The notes under the pieces were generated by a model that searched no databases, had not been told where the DNA came from, and saw only the letters and a program-made list of their open reading frames with translations. The translations under genes were made by a program, and so were the position numbers. From Euclidia mi (taxonomy: Eukaryota; Arthropoda; Insecta; Lepidoptera; Erebidae), in NCBI GenBank assembly GCA_944739405.2, contig OX123182.2:66963183-67027182 (forward strand): a DNA stretch of 64,000 bases. Reading direction: 5' to 3'. Positions 22,197 through 35,170 of the stretch are shown here, piece after piece; positions within the stretch are counted from its first letter, which is position 1, and each line of letters starts with the position of its first letter.

Positions 22197-22450
22197 CACT
22201 TAGCTAGCATGGTAAACTAGGGCTTAAAGGCTCGTGGGACAGTTTAAATATTTTATAATATAAGGGGATGGTGAAGCTCTCTTAAATAGCAACTCGTCTG
22301 GGCGCTTACCACAATTTACAGAACATCGCAGTATTGAGTAGGACTAACAGAACCATGATACTTATTATACACATGTCCTTCCTTTAAGGATTTGTTCTCG
22401 TGTTAACACAATAGTATTTGGCGTACCTTATTGTCACTTGTAACAAAGTT

Positions 22451-22680
22451 AGACTGCCTCCTTGGTCCAGTGGATAGCGTATGCGACTGCTGATTGGAGG
22501 CAAAAGTGTTTCTGGGTTTTTCCCGAATTCTCAGTAGCAGCACGGAGTCTGATGACGTGCCCGGTAACAGCAATAGGCTCGCCCCCTATTACGTGGGACC
22601 TAAAATTTCATGGCAAAATGTGGGTGTAATATAATGTTTCTGCCTACCCCTTCGGGATACAGGCGTGAGTCTATATAGTT
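22451..22680 (+). mobile_element. tRNA-derived SINE
   Basis: Head CTGCCTCCTTGGTCCAGTGG, with ATAGCG and GACTGCTGATTGGAGG following, then GTGCCCGGTAACAG, AATAGGCTCGCCCCCTATTA and the tail CTGCCTACCCCTTCGGG. The B-box region is degraded. The tail is the one seen in reverse in the composite elements and at 16545-16665. Confidence 0.7.
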
Positions 22681-22929
22681 ACAAAGTTTGTTTGCCTGCT
22701 TGGTTGAAAATAATAAAATGTTATTGAAACTATAATCATTTAACAAATCTGAGCAATATTTTTCTTATTGTAGTTGAAAGCCCGAAGGTTTTCTGACATC
22801 ATGCTACGACGCTTAGGAACCGAGTAAATATAAAGAATATAAATCTGGATTGGCGGTTGACAACAGTGCACAGCTAGTATACTGTAAAACATATGAACAG
22901 CTGTCAAAAGTTTGTATTTATAACATAGT

Positions 22930-22951
22930 ATACATCATGTCCATGATGTAT
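22930..22951. repeat. Small perfect palindrome
   Basis: ATACATCATG and CATGATGTAT are separated by TC. No context was found to give it a role. Confidence 0.6.
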
Positions 22952-23605
22952 ATTTGCTGCCAATAGACATTATTTCTTAGTATTATTCTTTGTGGTTACT
23001 GTAAGAAAAATGGTTAGAAGAAGAAAGAAATACATATATCTGTCCCGTTTTCCCATCGCATATCTAGCGTCTCGCTCCGGTGACTTTTCTTCATTGAAGC
23101 CTTAAATCTAATTGGTGATTTAGCGCTCTAAAATGTAGTCATATAGAAACTTTTAAAATAGATATTTTATTTTTAACGAAAGATCACAGTGGAAATGATA
23201 AATAAATGTGATTAAAAATAGCAAAACCAAATGACACTCGTGCTAATAATCTTACATTAAAGTGGACCGAAAGTTAAATATTCATGCAGTACCTTCACCG
23301 TCCCTTAATTTGAAACCTTTTTGAGGTTTGCGTTTCCCGTGTTCATTATTTTTATATATTATTGCCTGTCTCACTAGATATCATTATTTTTATTTAATTT
23401 TACATAATTAGGTACATACAGACGTTATGAATCTGTCACTCATTCAATATTCGCAGTTCAGACGGAGTAGACGTGTCTAACTTGCAATATTTATATATTC
23501 TACATGTTTAAATAATTATATTTATCAAATACGTGACCTAGTACAGTTGTAACTTTATGTGAAGTGTGCAAAAAAACTATGATTCACAAGTGAGCAACAT
23601 CGAAT

Positions 23606-24846
23606 ATGGCTAACATCGAAAATAGCCCTTTTAACCGAAGCACAAAGACGTGTCGCAGTCCTTCAAGCACTGCTCAGCCACAAGAACATGCCGCCGAGGA
23701 GAAGCTACAGGTCCTCACCTCTACCGACATCAATTTTTGGATGTCTACCATAGAAGTAGCCCTAAATGAAGTGTGCCAGATTGCCGCTGACGGTAAGCTG
23801 AACACAGAGCAAAAATTAAATATCAATGCTCTGGCGCGAAAGGTTGGTAAGGGTGTTTCCCAGATGGCTGTGCATTATCAGTCATTAAAAGAAAAAGCTA
23901 TCATGATTAAAACATCACTAGACGCAAGAAAAGAGAGAGAAGACCTAGCCGTACGTCTTGATGACTTTAAAAAGTCTATTACGGAGACTATACAAGAAAC
24001 TTGCTCGAAACCTGCAGCCCAAAATATTTCCTTTGCCGAAATTGTTAAGACCAATAACTCGAGTCACCTGCGACCTTCTAATCTAAGTTCGATCGCAATA
24101 TATCCTAACGACAAGGAAAAATCTAGCGACGACACCAAAACACTCGTCCAAAAGATAATATGTCCGGAGCAAATGAAACTGCACGTGAGGGGATTGCGGA
24201 AGACCAGGAACGGAGGTACTATTATCAGCACCGAGTCAAAGGATGACATTAAAAATTTCGGCGTTCAACACAATTGAGTAGTTCGGGATTGAAGGTAGAA
24301 GACCCCCACTAAAGAAGACCTAGGATAACAGTTGTTGGTGTACCTACGGCCCTTCGTGACCAAGATGTCTATGACTGCATTTACGAACAGAACCTGACCG
24401 ATAAGATACCTAATTTGTCACGTGAGTCCTTCTTATCTAGCATTAAGTTGAGCCACAAATCAGGCAAAAAAGATGCATCAACATGTAACTTTATTATAGA
24501 AGTACCTGCCAACATTTGGAAAGTCCTCATTAACGAGGCTAGAGTCTTTATCAACTGGACGTCCTGCCCCGTCCATGACTTTACCCTTGTGACCAGGTGC
24601 TTCAAATGCCAACAGTACGGACATGTGGCGAAGACTTGTCGCGAGACCAATTAGACGTGTGGACAATGCGATGAACTAGGACATGAAACAAAGGATTGCA
24701 ACAAGAAAGACGAGACGCCGAAATGTGCAACATGCTTGCGTTTTAAAAAACCAAGTAACCACAAAACTGGTGACTTCGAATGCCCAGCGAAGAAAATGGC
24801 AGAATCGAGGTATATCAATTCCATAGATTATAATGAGTTCGCCTAA
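23606..24846 (+). pseudogene. LINE A ORF1 (gag-like, three zinc knuckles), broken
   Basis: Opens at ATG 23606 and runs 223 codons before a frameshift near 24260-24280. The sequence then resumes in other frames to a stop at 24844. The C-terminal part has CFKCQQYGHVAKTC and CGQCDELGHETKDC, both C-x2-C-x4-H-x4-C knuckles, and a third CATC...H...C cluster. A TAG lies between the first and second knuckles. LINE ORF1 proteins of this type bind the element RNA in the ribonucleoprotein particle. The N-terminal half (for example EVALNEVCQIAADGKLNTEQ) is helical and has no motif beyond the family pattern. Confidence 0.7.
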
Positions 24847-24923
24847 GAGCGTCGCCTACTATCATATTAGTCTTGAGCTAGCTTGTAAGCGTCTATAAGT
24901 TTTTTTTAGTTTCGTTATAATAT

Positions 24924-27700
24924 ATGGCTAATCACTTAATTAAAGATCTAGATGATAGTTTAGTTTACATGTCTAAAATAAGCGATACTGAAATTGTAGA
25001 CATTATCTTTCCGATTTCAACAACCCACTATCCATACTAACTCAAAACATCCGCAGTATATATAAAAACATAGATAGTCTAGGCGTTTTCTTACAAAGGC
25101 TTGATACCGAGTGTGATATAATTGTCCTCACGGAAAGCTGGCTTTCAAACAGAAATAAGAACATACCGACATTACCAGGGTACAATAGTTTCTACACAAA
25201 GTTATCTTTAAACCAGAACGATGGCATAGTGGTATACACAAAAATAGCTTTACACCTTACTGTCGAAGAGCCAACTATCCAAGAAGGTAATTGTCTTATT
25301 ATTAAAATCGGTTCGGAGATCGCAATAATAGCTATTTATAGGTCTCTTGCCTTTAGAAATTTAGAAGTATTTAGTAACTCATTAGATAACATTTTACAGG
25401 GCCTTTCTTCCTTTCCTAACATTATTATAGTTGGCGACCTAAATATTAATATTAATTCTGAAAATAATGATGCTGGAACCCAAGATTATTTGAACCTTTG
25501 TGCATATCATGGAATTTTGCCTTCTCACACATTTCCAACAAATCAAAGTGGGTCATGCTTAGATCACGTCATGCTCAAAACTAAGCTTCCGTGTTTAACA
25601 CTTGTTACTAACTCAACAATAACAGACCATTGCGCGATTTTGTTTACGCTTGAATTAATGCATTCTAAGCATCGTTCGCGTCCGCCGCAAAGGTCAAAAC
25701 TTAATATGACTAACCTAGAACGTGATTTATGCAATATTGACTTTGGCCCCGTTTACAATTCTGCTGATGCTACCACTTCTATGTCTTATGTTATTAACAA
25801 CTTACAAATAGCTATTTTTAAAAACACCAATGTAATTAATTTGAGTAACAAAAATTATAATATTAAACCTTGGATAACTCCTGGCCTTATTAAGTGCATT
25901 CGGCACCGTGATAGACTACATAAAAGAGCTAAGCAAAATCCAAATAATTTAACCTTACAAACAGTCTATAAGCGTTATAGAAACTTCTGCAATAGAATCC
26001 CAAGAATAACAAAAATCGAGTATGACAAATCTTAAATATCAGAAGCCGGCAATAACCCTAAGCGATTGTGGAAATACGTTAAGTCTGTAACATATATGTC
26101 GAAGCAAAATAAGTGCGATACAAGTTTATTATATACAGATCGTACCCCGCTTTCATCTGCTGATAACGTCAATAGCTTTTTTGCTAACATTGGTGTAAAA
26201 TTGGCTGAACAAATTCAAAGAACATGTAACAATCATCCAAAAAATGCTATTTCAACCTTTCCGACATATAATAGTACTGGCAAGTCTTTTGTTTTACTAG
26301 AACCGGATGAATATAAAGTAGAACGAATTATTCTATCACTAAGACATAGCTCGGGCAGCAGGGTGGGACGGTATTAACACTGCAATACTGAAAACCTTTA
26401 GGCTCATACTGATACCTCCATTAACTCACATTTTCCGAATTTGCCTGTCAGAAGGAATCTTCCCAAAATGCCTCAAAAAGGCAGTAGTAATTCCCATACA
26501 CAAATCAGGGCAAAAGGATCTGGTAACTAATTACAGGCCAATCTCACTACTATCTTCGATATCTAAAGTACTCGAGAAAATTATAAACAATAGATTAGTT
26601 TCATATCTTGAAAATAACTCCCTCTTCTCCCACAAGCAATTCGGCTTCAGATCAAAGTTATCTGCAGCAGATGCAGTACACACCTTGACTAATTATATTT
26701 CCGAGGAACTTGGGCAAAGTCAACATGTGATTGGCGTCTTTCTTGATCTGGCAAAAGCATTTGACACTGTATCAATCCCACTGCTTCTTAAGAAATTGGA
26801 GGCCTTAGGAATAAGAGGCACACAGTTAAAACTGTTTAAAGACTACTTACGGGATATGTATCAATGTGTCAAAATAGACAACGTAATCAGTTCCGAATTA
26901 TTATTACCCCAATTCGGCATTCCTCAGGGAAGTGTGCTCGGTGGAACACTCTTTCTAGTGTATATAAATGATCTCTGTAACCTAAACCTACATCATGGCA
27001 CTATTGTTACATATGCTGACGACACTGCGCTTATTTTCTCAGCAAACACCATTACGGAAGCTCAGAAGTATGCACAACAAGGGTTTAACGTAGTAAGTAA
27101 CTGGCTTAAACATAATCTACTAACCTTAAATACTGATAAGACTAAATTCATTCAATTTTGTATGCGTAACCCCCAAGCACATAACAATTCTTTTCACTTA
27201 TATGCACATAACTGTTATCTTAAGTCAAACAACATTTGCACCTGTCCGGAAATTTAGCACTACTAATATTAAGTATTTAGGGATTATATTGGACGAAACC
27301 CTTTCCTATAAACAACATATCGCCGCTTTAACATCTAGGCTACGAAAATTATTATTTGTATTTAAAAAACTTCGCTTTATTTTAGATCATAATCACATTA
27401 TACAGATGTACAGGGCATTGTGTCAGTCCGTCGTGTCGTCCGTCAGGAAAATCTTTAATGCTCTCTATGGAGCCAGCGCAAAGAGCCCTGCTTAAAGTGG
27501 CCACCCGCCGACCTTACCGATTCTCTACAAGCCTTCTATATGAATCATGCAAAGTGCTAACGGTTCGTCAACTGTTAATATTTTACACTGTACTATTAAT
27601 AGCACACTGCGCTTACTTACAACGCCAACCTTACTAACACCAAGAGACGGAAAGATATTGTCGGTAGTTCAAGCTCTGAATCAAAGTTTGTCTGTCTTTA
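24924..27700 (+). pseudogene. LINE A ORF2 (endonuclease and reverse transcriptase), broken
   Basis: Starts at ATG 24924 and suffers a frameshift near 25010, after which LTQNIRSIYKN and LTESWL (endonuclease) and IIIVGDLNIN follow. A TAA interrupts at about 26033 and a frameshift near 26355. The RT part keeps YRPISLLS, LDLAKAFDTV, GIPQGSVLGG and YADDTALIF (27012). A further shift near 27250 precedes the thumb and C-terminal region, which ends around 27700. The catalytic residues are visible, but the frame is broken at least four times, so no product is expected. Jockey versus CR1-group assignment needs a phylogeny. Confidence 0.75.
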
Positions 27701-27816
27701 TAACAAAATAAACAAAGAAACATCTATTTAAATAATTCTAAGTAGGTATATTTTTATTTAGAAACATTACGTTTAATATGTTGATGATAAATATTGTAAT
27801 TACTTTTTTGGGCGGT

Positions 27817-28222
27817 AGGTGTCAAAAAGTAAAAGGCGGCGATAGCCGAGTGGGTATACCAACAGACTGCCATGCAGAGGGTATCGGGTTCGAATCCACG
27901 GCGCGCACCAATGACTTTTCGGAGTTATGTGCGTATTGAATTGTTAATTATCGCTTGTCCCGTGCCTCGGAGAGCACGTTAAGCCGTCGGACCCGGTTGT
28001 CATGAAGATCTTTGACAATCGTTACAGGGCGTCAGTACCTTCTAAATAAAACTGACACTAGTCTAAACCATGGAATATCGCTATCCCTTCGGGTTGCGGA
28101 GGTCAGACAGGCAGTCGCTCCGTGGAAAAGCTAATATTCAGTCAAATCCAGTTAGACTAGAAAGCGGACCCCAGATTGAAACTGGGATAACGCTAAGAGA
28201 AAGAAGAAGGTGTCAAAAAGTT
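27817..28222 (+). mobile_element. tRNA-derived SINE with 14-bp target duplication
   Basis: The element spans 27831-28208, flanked by AGGTGTCAAAAAGT at 27817-27830 and 28209-28222. The head reads GCGGCGATAGCCGAGTGGG with B-box GGTTCGAATCC, followed by TTTTCGGAGTTATGTGCGTA and a tRNA-unrelated body ending AGAAAGAAGA. It is complete and comparatively young. The tRNA-like head is a SINE promoter, not a functional tRNA gene. Confidence 0.85.
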
Positions 28223-28465
28223 AGCACATATCATAAAATTTGTAATTTAATTTTAATTAATTTAAAGTGATTTAAAGTTTTATTTGCAATCAAATTGGTC
28301 AGAATACAATTGAAACTGAAGCTACTTACAAAGGTAGTACTATATATGTCAAAGTAATCCAGTTAACTACACCACCTGCCAGCACTTCATACATAACATA
28401 ACTCTCCAATTGATACACACTTTCACGTGAAGTACACTATAAAGTCTACATTTGATGACATCAGG

Positions 28466-29175
28466 ATGGCACAGGACAACTTTGAGGAGTCATTTTCAAG
28501 AAGGATGGCTGAACTAGAGGCACAGCTGCATGTGGTTGGTCCGGCTAAGGAAACAGTGTCCAAGGTTGCTGAGGAGTTTCGCACATTTAGAGAACTCATG
28601 TTCTCAATGTTGAGTCTCCTGCGTAAGCAGATCAATGAGTGCCACCGGTCGATTGACATCATGGAGACCAGGCACAGGCGCAAGGCATTACTATTTCTGG
28701 GAATAGCTGAAGACGACAAAGAGGACTGCAGGGACTCGGTGCTTAAGGTGGTCAACAGTCTGGCCATCTCCAGCGTGACACCAAAGGACCTCAGCGTGTG
28801 CCATAGACTAGGAGTTCCCAGGAAAGATCACCGGCGTCCGATCTTGGCATGGTTCACAAAAGGTGAGGCTAGATCAGCCATTTGGAATGCCAAGACCAGG
28901 CTGAAGGGTACTTCCGTATCATTGAAGGAGTTCCTGACAAAGCCTCGTCAGGCGGTTTTCGCGAAGGCCCGTCAAAACTTTGGCATGCGGGCATGCTGGA
29001 CTCAAGATGGCGTTATTGTGGCTAAAGCATCCGACGGTAGCCGCCATAAGATCACGACCCATAAGAGCTGAACTCCGTCATCGCAAAGCATCCTAGGACC
29101 GGAACAGGATCGTCGAGCAGTAGCGGCACCGCTGGTGCTAGCACATCAAATGCAGGCGCCAAACAGCGTAAATGA
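28466..29175 (+). pseudogene. LINE B ORF1 (L1-type ORF1p-like), frameshifted near its end
   Basis: The first ATG is at 28466; an in-frame stop lies further upstream. Residues 1-65 are predicted coiled coil, followed by KALLFLGIAEDDKEDCRDSV and a VCHRLG segment, the RRM-like arrangement of ORF1 nucleic-acid-binding proteins, then EFLTKPRQAVFAKARQNFGM. One base is out of frame near 29060, giving an early stop at 29071. Restoring the phase extends a Ser-rich tail to TGA at 29175. LINE C carries the last third of the same ORF1 (42614-42816). Confidence 0.7.
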
Positions 29176-29714
29176 TTCTCTGTTTTGACTTCTTTTATCT
29201 TATGTCTCTGTATACTATTTTCTTTTCCTTCAATTTAATATCTTCTTGAGGTTAGGCGTCTTCTGTTGCTCGCGCAGTTTAATATTGTTTATATTTTGTT
29301 TATTACATTAGTAACTTGTTTTTTACCCACATTGTCACTTGATATTTTAATGTTTACAACGCAGCACTGACACTACTGACAGTGACAGTGACAAGTCTGA
29401 CAACTGTCAAATGCAAGTTCATTTGTTCGAAAACGTTCGGAAACTTTTACTGTTTTATTTATTGGTGTTGTATAATGTATGTAGGAAATGTAAATCGATG
29501 TCGTCTGTTTCGTTTTGTTTTTGCACAATAATTGTTTAATATTGCGTTATGTGTTTATGTTTAGTCGTTTGTGTGAGCTGGCGGGTGGTGCAGAGATGCA
29601 TTCAGTATGCTTTGAAATTTATTTGTTTCTTTATTTACATAATATAATTATTTATATACATATATTTTATAATATTTTATAAATTTATTTAATAGTTTAT
29701 TTTATATTTACTTC

Positions 29715-31795
29715 ATGCATGTTGACTCTGAAGATGACGCTTATTTGTCTGCCAATGATTTAGCTGATTTTACCGATAGCTCAGATAACAGTAGTTTTTG
29801 TTCTACTGAGGGCACATTGGGCGATTGCTTACGACAAATATTTACTGGACAGCGATCTCTATCATCGCTTTATTTTTGCCATCTAAACGCTCAAAGCATA
29901 CCTAGCCATCATAATGACTTACTGGAAGCTTTCTCCGAGTCTAATGTGTATGCCATCCTGATTTCGGAGAGCTGGCTTAAAGCCGAACTTCTTTCTACGT
30001 CGTACTCTCTTCCCGGCTTTATTCTGATTCGGAATGATCGAGTCGGCAGAAGAGGTGGTGGTGTCGAAATTTATCTCTGCAGTGCCATTCCTTACAGAAT
30101 TCTTGCTTCTTCACCGGCTGTTTCACCTGCAGAATATTTATTCCTTGAGATTGACGTCAGAGGGGCTAAGGCCGTTGTTGGCGTCGTCTACTGTCCACCA
30201 GCCCTTGATTATTTCTCCAGTATCGAGCCGATACTGGAATCTTTAGGGTCAGAGTATGAACATCTCATTATCATGGGCCACTTCAACACCAACCTCAACC
30301 CTCCCTAATCCAGTCGTTCCCGTAAACTCCGTGATGTCGTTGAGTCAGCCAGCCTCCACATCTTGCCTTTACAACCCACTCACCACAACAATGATGGAGA
30401 GGATACCTGGCTAGACTTAATCATCACGTCTTCCACAACCCTAGCCTCCTTCCACGGCCAACACCCTGCTCCTGGTATTTCCCGTCATGACCTTATATTC
30501 CTATCATACGGCCTCAAACCTCCCAAACCCCCACCTAAAGTTCTGCACAGACGTTGTTTTGGTCGCATGGATGTGAGCAAACTCCGCGAAGATGCGGCTA
30601 TTATCAACTGGGAACCCATGGAATGTGCTACCAGAATTGACGACAAGATACTTATCTTTAATAACGCCATCGGTAAATTGTACGACGTCCATGCCCCCAC
30701 AAGGAAAGTGAAATTAAAGCGTTTACCGGCACCCTGGTTTACGAGAGGTGTGCGAATGGCGATGAGGCGAAGGGACCGGGCTTTTCGGAATTATAAAAAG
30801 GACCGCTGCGACGAGAACTGGAGTTTTTTCAAATCTGCAAGAAATCGGTGTAATCAGATTGTACGCGACGCAAAACGCCAACACATACTTCATAACATTT
30901 CATCCTCATCCCCTGCCGATATCTGGAGGTTCTTTGGAACTCTAGGTATCGGCAAACAGCGACGTGTTGACTGCCTTGGGGCGCTTAGTTTAGATGATAT
31001 CAATATACATTTCACAACTACCTCGTCACTGGATCTCGAGACTAGGCGCCTCACGGTGAACTACTTAGCTGGTTTAGCCCAACCCGATGTCGAATCCTTC
31101 CACTTTTCTCCACTTGCATCGAATGAGATCAAAAAAAAAATCCTTTCCATCAAATCCAATGCTGTTGGAAGTGACAACATCAGTCGACGAATGATCACTA
31201 CTATCCTGGATCAAGTTCTTCCAGCCGTCACTCATATTATAAATTTTTTCTTAGTTTCTGGCACCTTCCCATCCTTGTGGCGTAAAGCCTACGTTATTCC
31301 TTTGCCAAAAATCCTAAATCCTTCTCTCCCAACGCATTTTCGTCCCATATCCATTCTTCCTTTCCTATCCAAAGTTCTCGAGTCCTGTGTGCAACAGCAA
31401 CTGTCCAGGTTTGTTTACATAAACAAATTACTAAGTCCTCTCCAGTCTGGTTTCAGGCCTGGACATAGCACTTCTACTGCACTCCTTAAAGTGACTGGCG
31501 ATATTAGGGATGGCGTGGAAAACACCAAGGTCACAGTGTTGACTTTGGTTGTTTTTTCAAATGCCTTTAATACCGTCAGTCACGATATCCTATTATCCCT
31601 CCTCTCACATCTTAAGATCTCATCCGATGCTCTGGATTGGTTCTCAAGTTATCTTCGGGGTCGTCAGCAGTCTGTCCGCCTCGATGAGTCATCATCGAAC
31701 TGGTGCGACAACAATTCTGGCGTTCCTCAAGGCGGTATTATTTCTCCTTTGTTATTTTCTTAATTATTAATCTTCGTTTATTAATCTCTTAACTC
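29715..31795 (+). pseudogene. LINE B ORF2, N-terminal part (endonuclease and RT up to the insertion)
   Basis: Opens at ATG 29715. The endonuclease has LNAQSIPSHHN, ISESWL and GGGVEIYL, but the catalytic GDFN is GHFN here. A TAA at 30306 interrupts without a frame change. The RT has PISILPFLSKVLE, and motif A reads LVVFSNAF where LINE C has LVDFSNAF, so the metal-binding Asp is lost. GVPQGG is present. A small duplication and stop at 31761 precede the LINE C insertion point. It is clearly dead, with several independent lesions. Confidence 0.8.
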
Positions 31796-34765
31796 AAAAT
31801 CTTATTATTTTATTATTTTTTATTTAAACTTTATGCACATAAATTGTACAGAGGCGGACTTAATGCCGTAGGCATTATCTGCCAGTCAACCTTTGGGTGA
31901 TGCAGAGATACAAGTAATAGGTGCAATTCATAAATTTGCATTGAATCTTAGATAGAAACCTAATTAATACATAATTATATATATATACATTAATATAGTA
32001 CTTACATACCTTATCTATATACATATATATTATACATATACCTATATAATACAAAACACTTTACATATATACAATATAACTATATACATACATAATAAAT
32101 AGACGATAATCCTACGATGATTCAGTTTGTGTGTCTATGAAAGTCTGGCGAACTCTGGTTTTAAATGTGAAACGGCTAGTCGACATCCTGATATCGAGAG
32201 GGAGAGCATTCCAGAGAAGGATAGATTGAATGTTAAACGAAGAATGTACAAGGCTAGAAGTGTGAGAAGGACAAAGGAGAAGAAGGTTATTTGAGGAACG
32301 AAGATTTTTCTCATGTGTATTACAAAGAAATTGAAAGTGAGGAGTTAAATACGCAGGAGCATGTGGGGAGTGCAATAAAAAATAGAGAGTACACAAAGTA
32401 CGTAAGCTACGCCGTTGACGAATGGGTAACCATCGTAACTTTAATCGGTGCTCTGTAATATGATCATATTTGCGGAGATTGAAAACGAATCTAATGCAAT
32501 TATTGAGAAGGCGGTCGAGCTTGTTGAGCTGATCTGCATTAAGGTCGAGGTAGCACACATCACCATAGTCAATTATAAGAAATATTAAAGTCTGTACTAA
32601 CGTTGTCTTAGTCTTGACCGGCAGAAAGTTCTTCAGCCGATAGAGCGACCGTAAGGCACCAGTTACTTTACGACTGACGTTCGCTACCTGGGTGTGCCAA
32701 TCAAGGTTGCTGTCAATATATAAACCAAGATCCTTGACGCTAGAACTAAATGGGATAATTTGCCCATCAAACATGACGGCTGGTAGTGCCTGCAGGTCAA
32801 CCCTGTTTAATATACGGGAACTGCCAACTAGAATCGCCTGACATTTATCAGGATTCACAGCCAATCCAAACCGTTTCGACCAATCCTTGATTGCATTAAG
32901 ATCTTGGTTTATTGCTCCTATTGCAGAATGTACATTTTCCGCCTTGGATTGTGTGTAAAGCTGCAGATTATCGGCATACAGATGGTACGCACAATTAAGT
33001 TCATGAGTAAGGAGATTAATAAATAATGAGAACAAAAGAGGAGAAAGTATTCCGCCTTGAGGAACACCAGAGTTCAAGTCACACCAGATTGATGAGGTTT
33101 CATCAATCCGTACTGACTGCTGGCGTCCTCGAAGATAAGATGAGAACCATTCTAGTGCCATCGGTGAGATCATGAGGTAGGAAAGAATTGAAAGAAGGAG
33201 GTCGTGATTGACGTTGTTGAAGGCGTTTGAGAAGTCCACCAAGATCAAAAGTGTAACCTTGGTTTCCTCAACCCCCGCCCTCACATCGCCAGTCACCTTG
33301 AGCAATGCGGTGAGAGTACTATGTCCAGGTCTGAATCCACATTGAAGTGGAGAAAGGATATTGTTATGGTAAACGAACCCGGACAACTGTCTCTGAACGC
33401 ACGACTCAAGTACCTTGGATAGAAAAGGAAGTATGGATATAGGCCGGAAATTTGTCAGCAGAGTGGGATTGGAAATTTTAGGTAAAGGACGCACATAGGT
33501 TTTACGCCATAGGTGGGGAAATTTACCTGTGTCAAGGGAAAAGTTCAGGATATGGGTAATTATAGGCAGGATTTGATCAAGGATAACCGTGATCATGCGA
33601 CGACTAATGTCATCGCAACCCACGGCTTTGGACTTAATGGATAGGATAGATTTTTTGATCTCACCAGATGATAAAGGAGAAAAAGAGAAAGAGTTAATGT
33701 TCGGACGAGGTATACCATCCAAGTAGGCCATGGTTTGACGCTTGGTTTGGTCGTCTAAAGTGAGAGTGGTAGAAAAATGACGATTAATGTCATCCAAACC
33801 AATAGTCACCGGTAGAACCACTTGGTCGTGAGGTTTACCTATGCCCAGTGATCTTAAAAACTGCCATACATTGGCAGGGGATGAATTAGTAATGTTTTCG
33901 TGAATATGTCGGCGTTTAGCGTTGCGTACCATCTGATTGCACCTGTTCCTTGCTATCTTGAAGAGAGACCAATTGTCTTCACACCGATCCTTTTTATACT
34001 TTCGAAAAGCTCGGTCTCTGCGTCGCATTGCCATCCGAATACCCTCTGTCATCCAAGGTGCAGGTGGACGCTTCAATTTGACCTTTCTAATAGGAGCATG
34101 CACATCGAATAACCTCTTAACCGTGTTGTTGAACAAGTCTACTTTGTCGTCGATAGTGATGGCCGATGTCAACGGTTTCCAGTCGATTTTTGCTGCATCC
34201 AACCTCAATTTTTCAACGTCCATGCGCCCAAAACAACGCAAGTACAGAACTTTAGGACATGGTTTAGGAGGCTTCAGGACATACGAGAGGAAGACAAGGT
34301 CATGACGGGAGAAGCCAGGAGCAGGATGTTGACCGTGAAAGTGGACTAAGGTAGGATTAGAAGTGAGGATTAAGTCTAACCAGGTGTCCTCCCCGTTAGA
34401 GTTGTGGTGAGTGGCATTGAGGGGCAAAACGTGGAGGCTGGCAGACTCGATGATGTGGGTGAGTTTGAGGGAGCGAGATGCAAGATGGGACAGAAGGTCA
34501 GTGTTGAAATCGCCCATGATGATATGATGTGCGTACTCAGAACCCAGCGATTCTAAAACCGATTCCAAATCAGTGAAGTAATTGACAGAAGGAGGACAGT
34601 ATACTACTCCAAGAACCAATTTAGTTCCCCTGACCCAAACCTCTAGAAAAAGATACTCCGCAGAAGTAGAGTTTTGAGAGGAAGAAGTAAGAATTTTAAA
34701 GGATAGATTGCTACGGAGGTAAACAGCAACGCCTCCGCCTTGCCTGTCATTCCGGTCGTTCCGGA

Positions 34766-35152
34766 TGTCGCACGGGTGATCGATTTTCACGGGATAGCCG
34801 GGATCGATCACTCGCCGAGCAATAAAAAGAGATGCTTAGGTTGCCTTACGGGAAATAAATAAAAATATCACCAGGACAGATTAAACTCGCGTTATATTCC
34901 AGATTCACAATTTTGATTAATAAAAGAACCGACACTAGGGGTTAACCGGCTAGATAGTTATCCAGGGCGTAGGTCGTAAGTTAACACTCCACAGGTCCAC
35001 GGATGGATACTCAGCTTTCACGTGTCCCAGCCGAAGAAAAAGCCACCAACCACGTGTGTCGCCGGTATATATGTCGTCGGCAAGCGGGTGAGGGTCCCCA
35101 CTCCAGTGCGTCATCGTAGTGGGGCTCGCAAGCGCAGAGGCACGACGTCACA
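34766..35152 (-). repeat. 3' LTR of the Gypsy element
   Basis: 387 bp, bounded by TGT/ACA inverted dinucleotide-type ends. Differs from the 5' LTR at 34806 only, by eye. AATAAA-like sequence occurs on the plus strand near 34820, but transcription is expected on the minus strand. Confidence 0.95.
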
Positions 35153-35170
35153 CACCCCCCCCGTTAGGCC
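35153..35170 (-). other. Polypurine tract
   Basis: On the minus strand, AACGGGGGGGGTG directly abuts the 3' LTR, the expected place for the plus-strand DNA primer. Confidence 0.8.

Larger units (their letters stand above)
23420..27720 (+). mobile_element. LINE A: degenerate Jockey/CR1-type non-LTR retrotransposon
   Basis: A two-ORF LINE on the plus strand: an ORF1 with zinc knuckles, a short gap, then an endonuclease-RT ORF2. Boundaries are approximate. No target duplication was identified. Several stops and frameshifts make it a fossil. Confidence 0.75.

Noticed and set aside
27838..27912. Functional tRNA gene
   Set aside because: It has A- and B-box-like sequence but no full cloverleaf, and it heads a SINE with a 14-bp target duplication.
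34766..34811. ATG at 34811 as the start of LINE C ORF2
   Set aside because: These codons belong to the Gypsy LTR. The true upstream part lies at 41713-42020.
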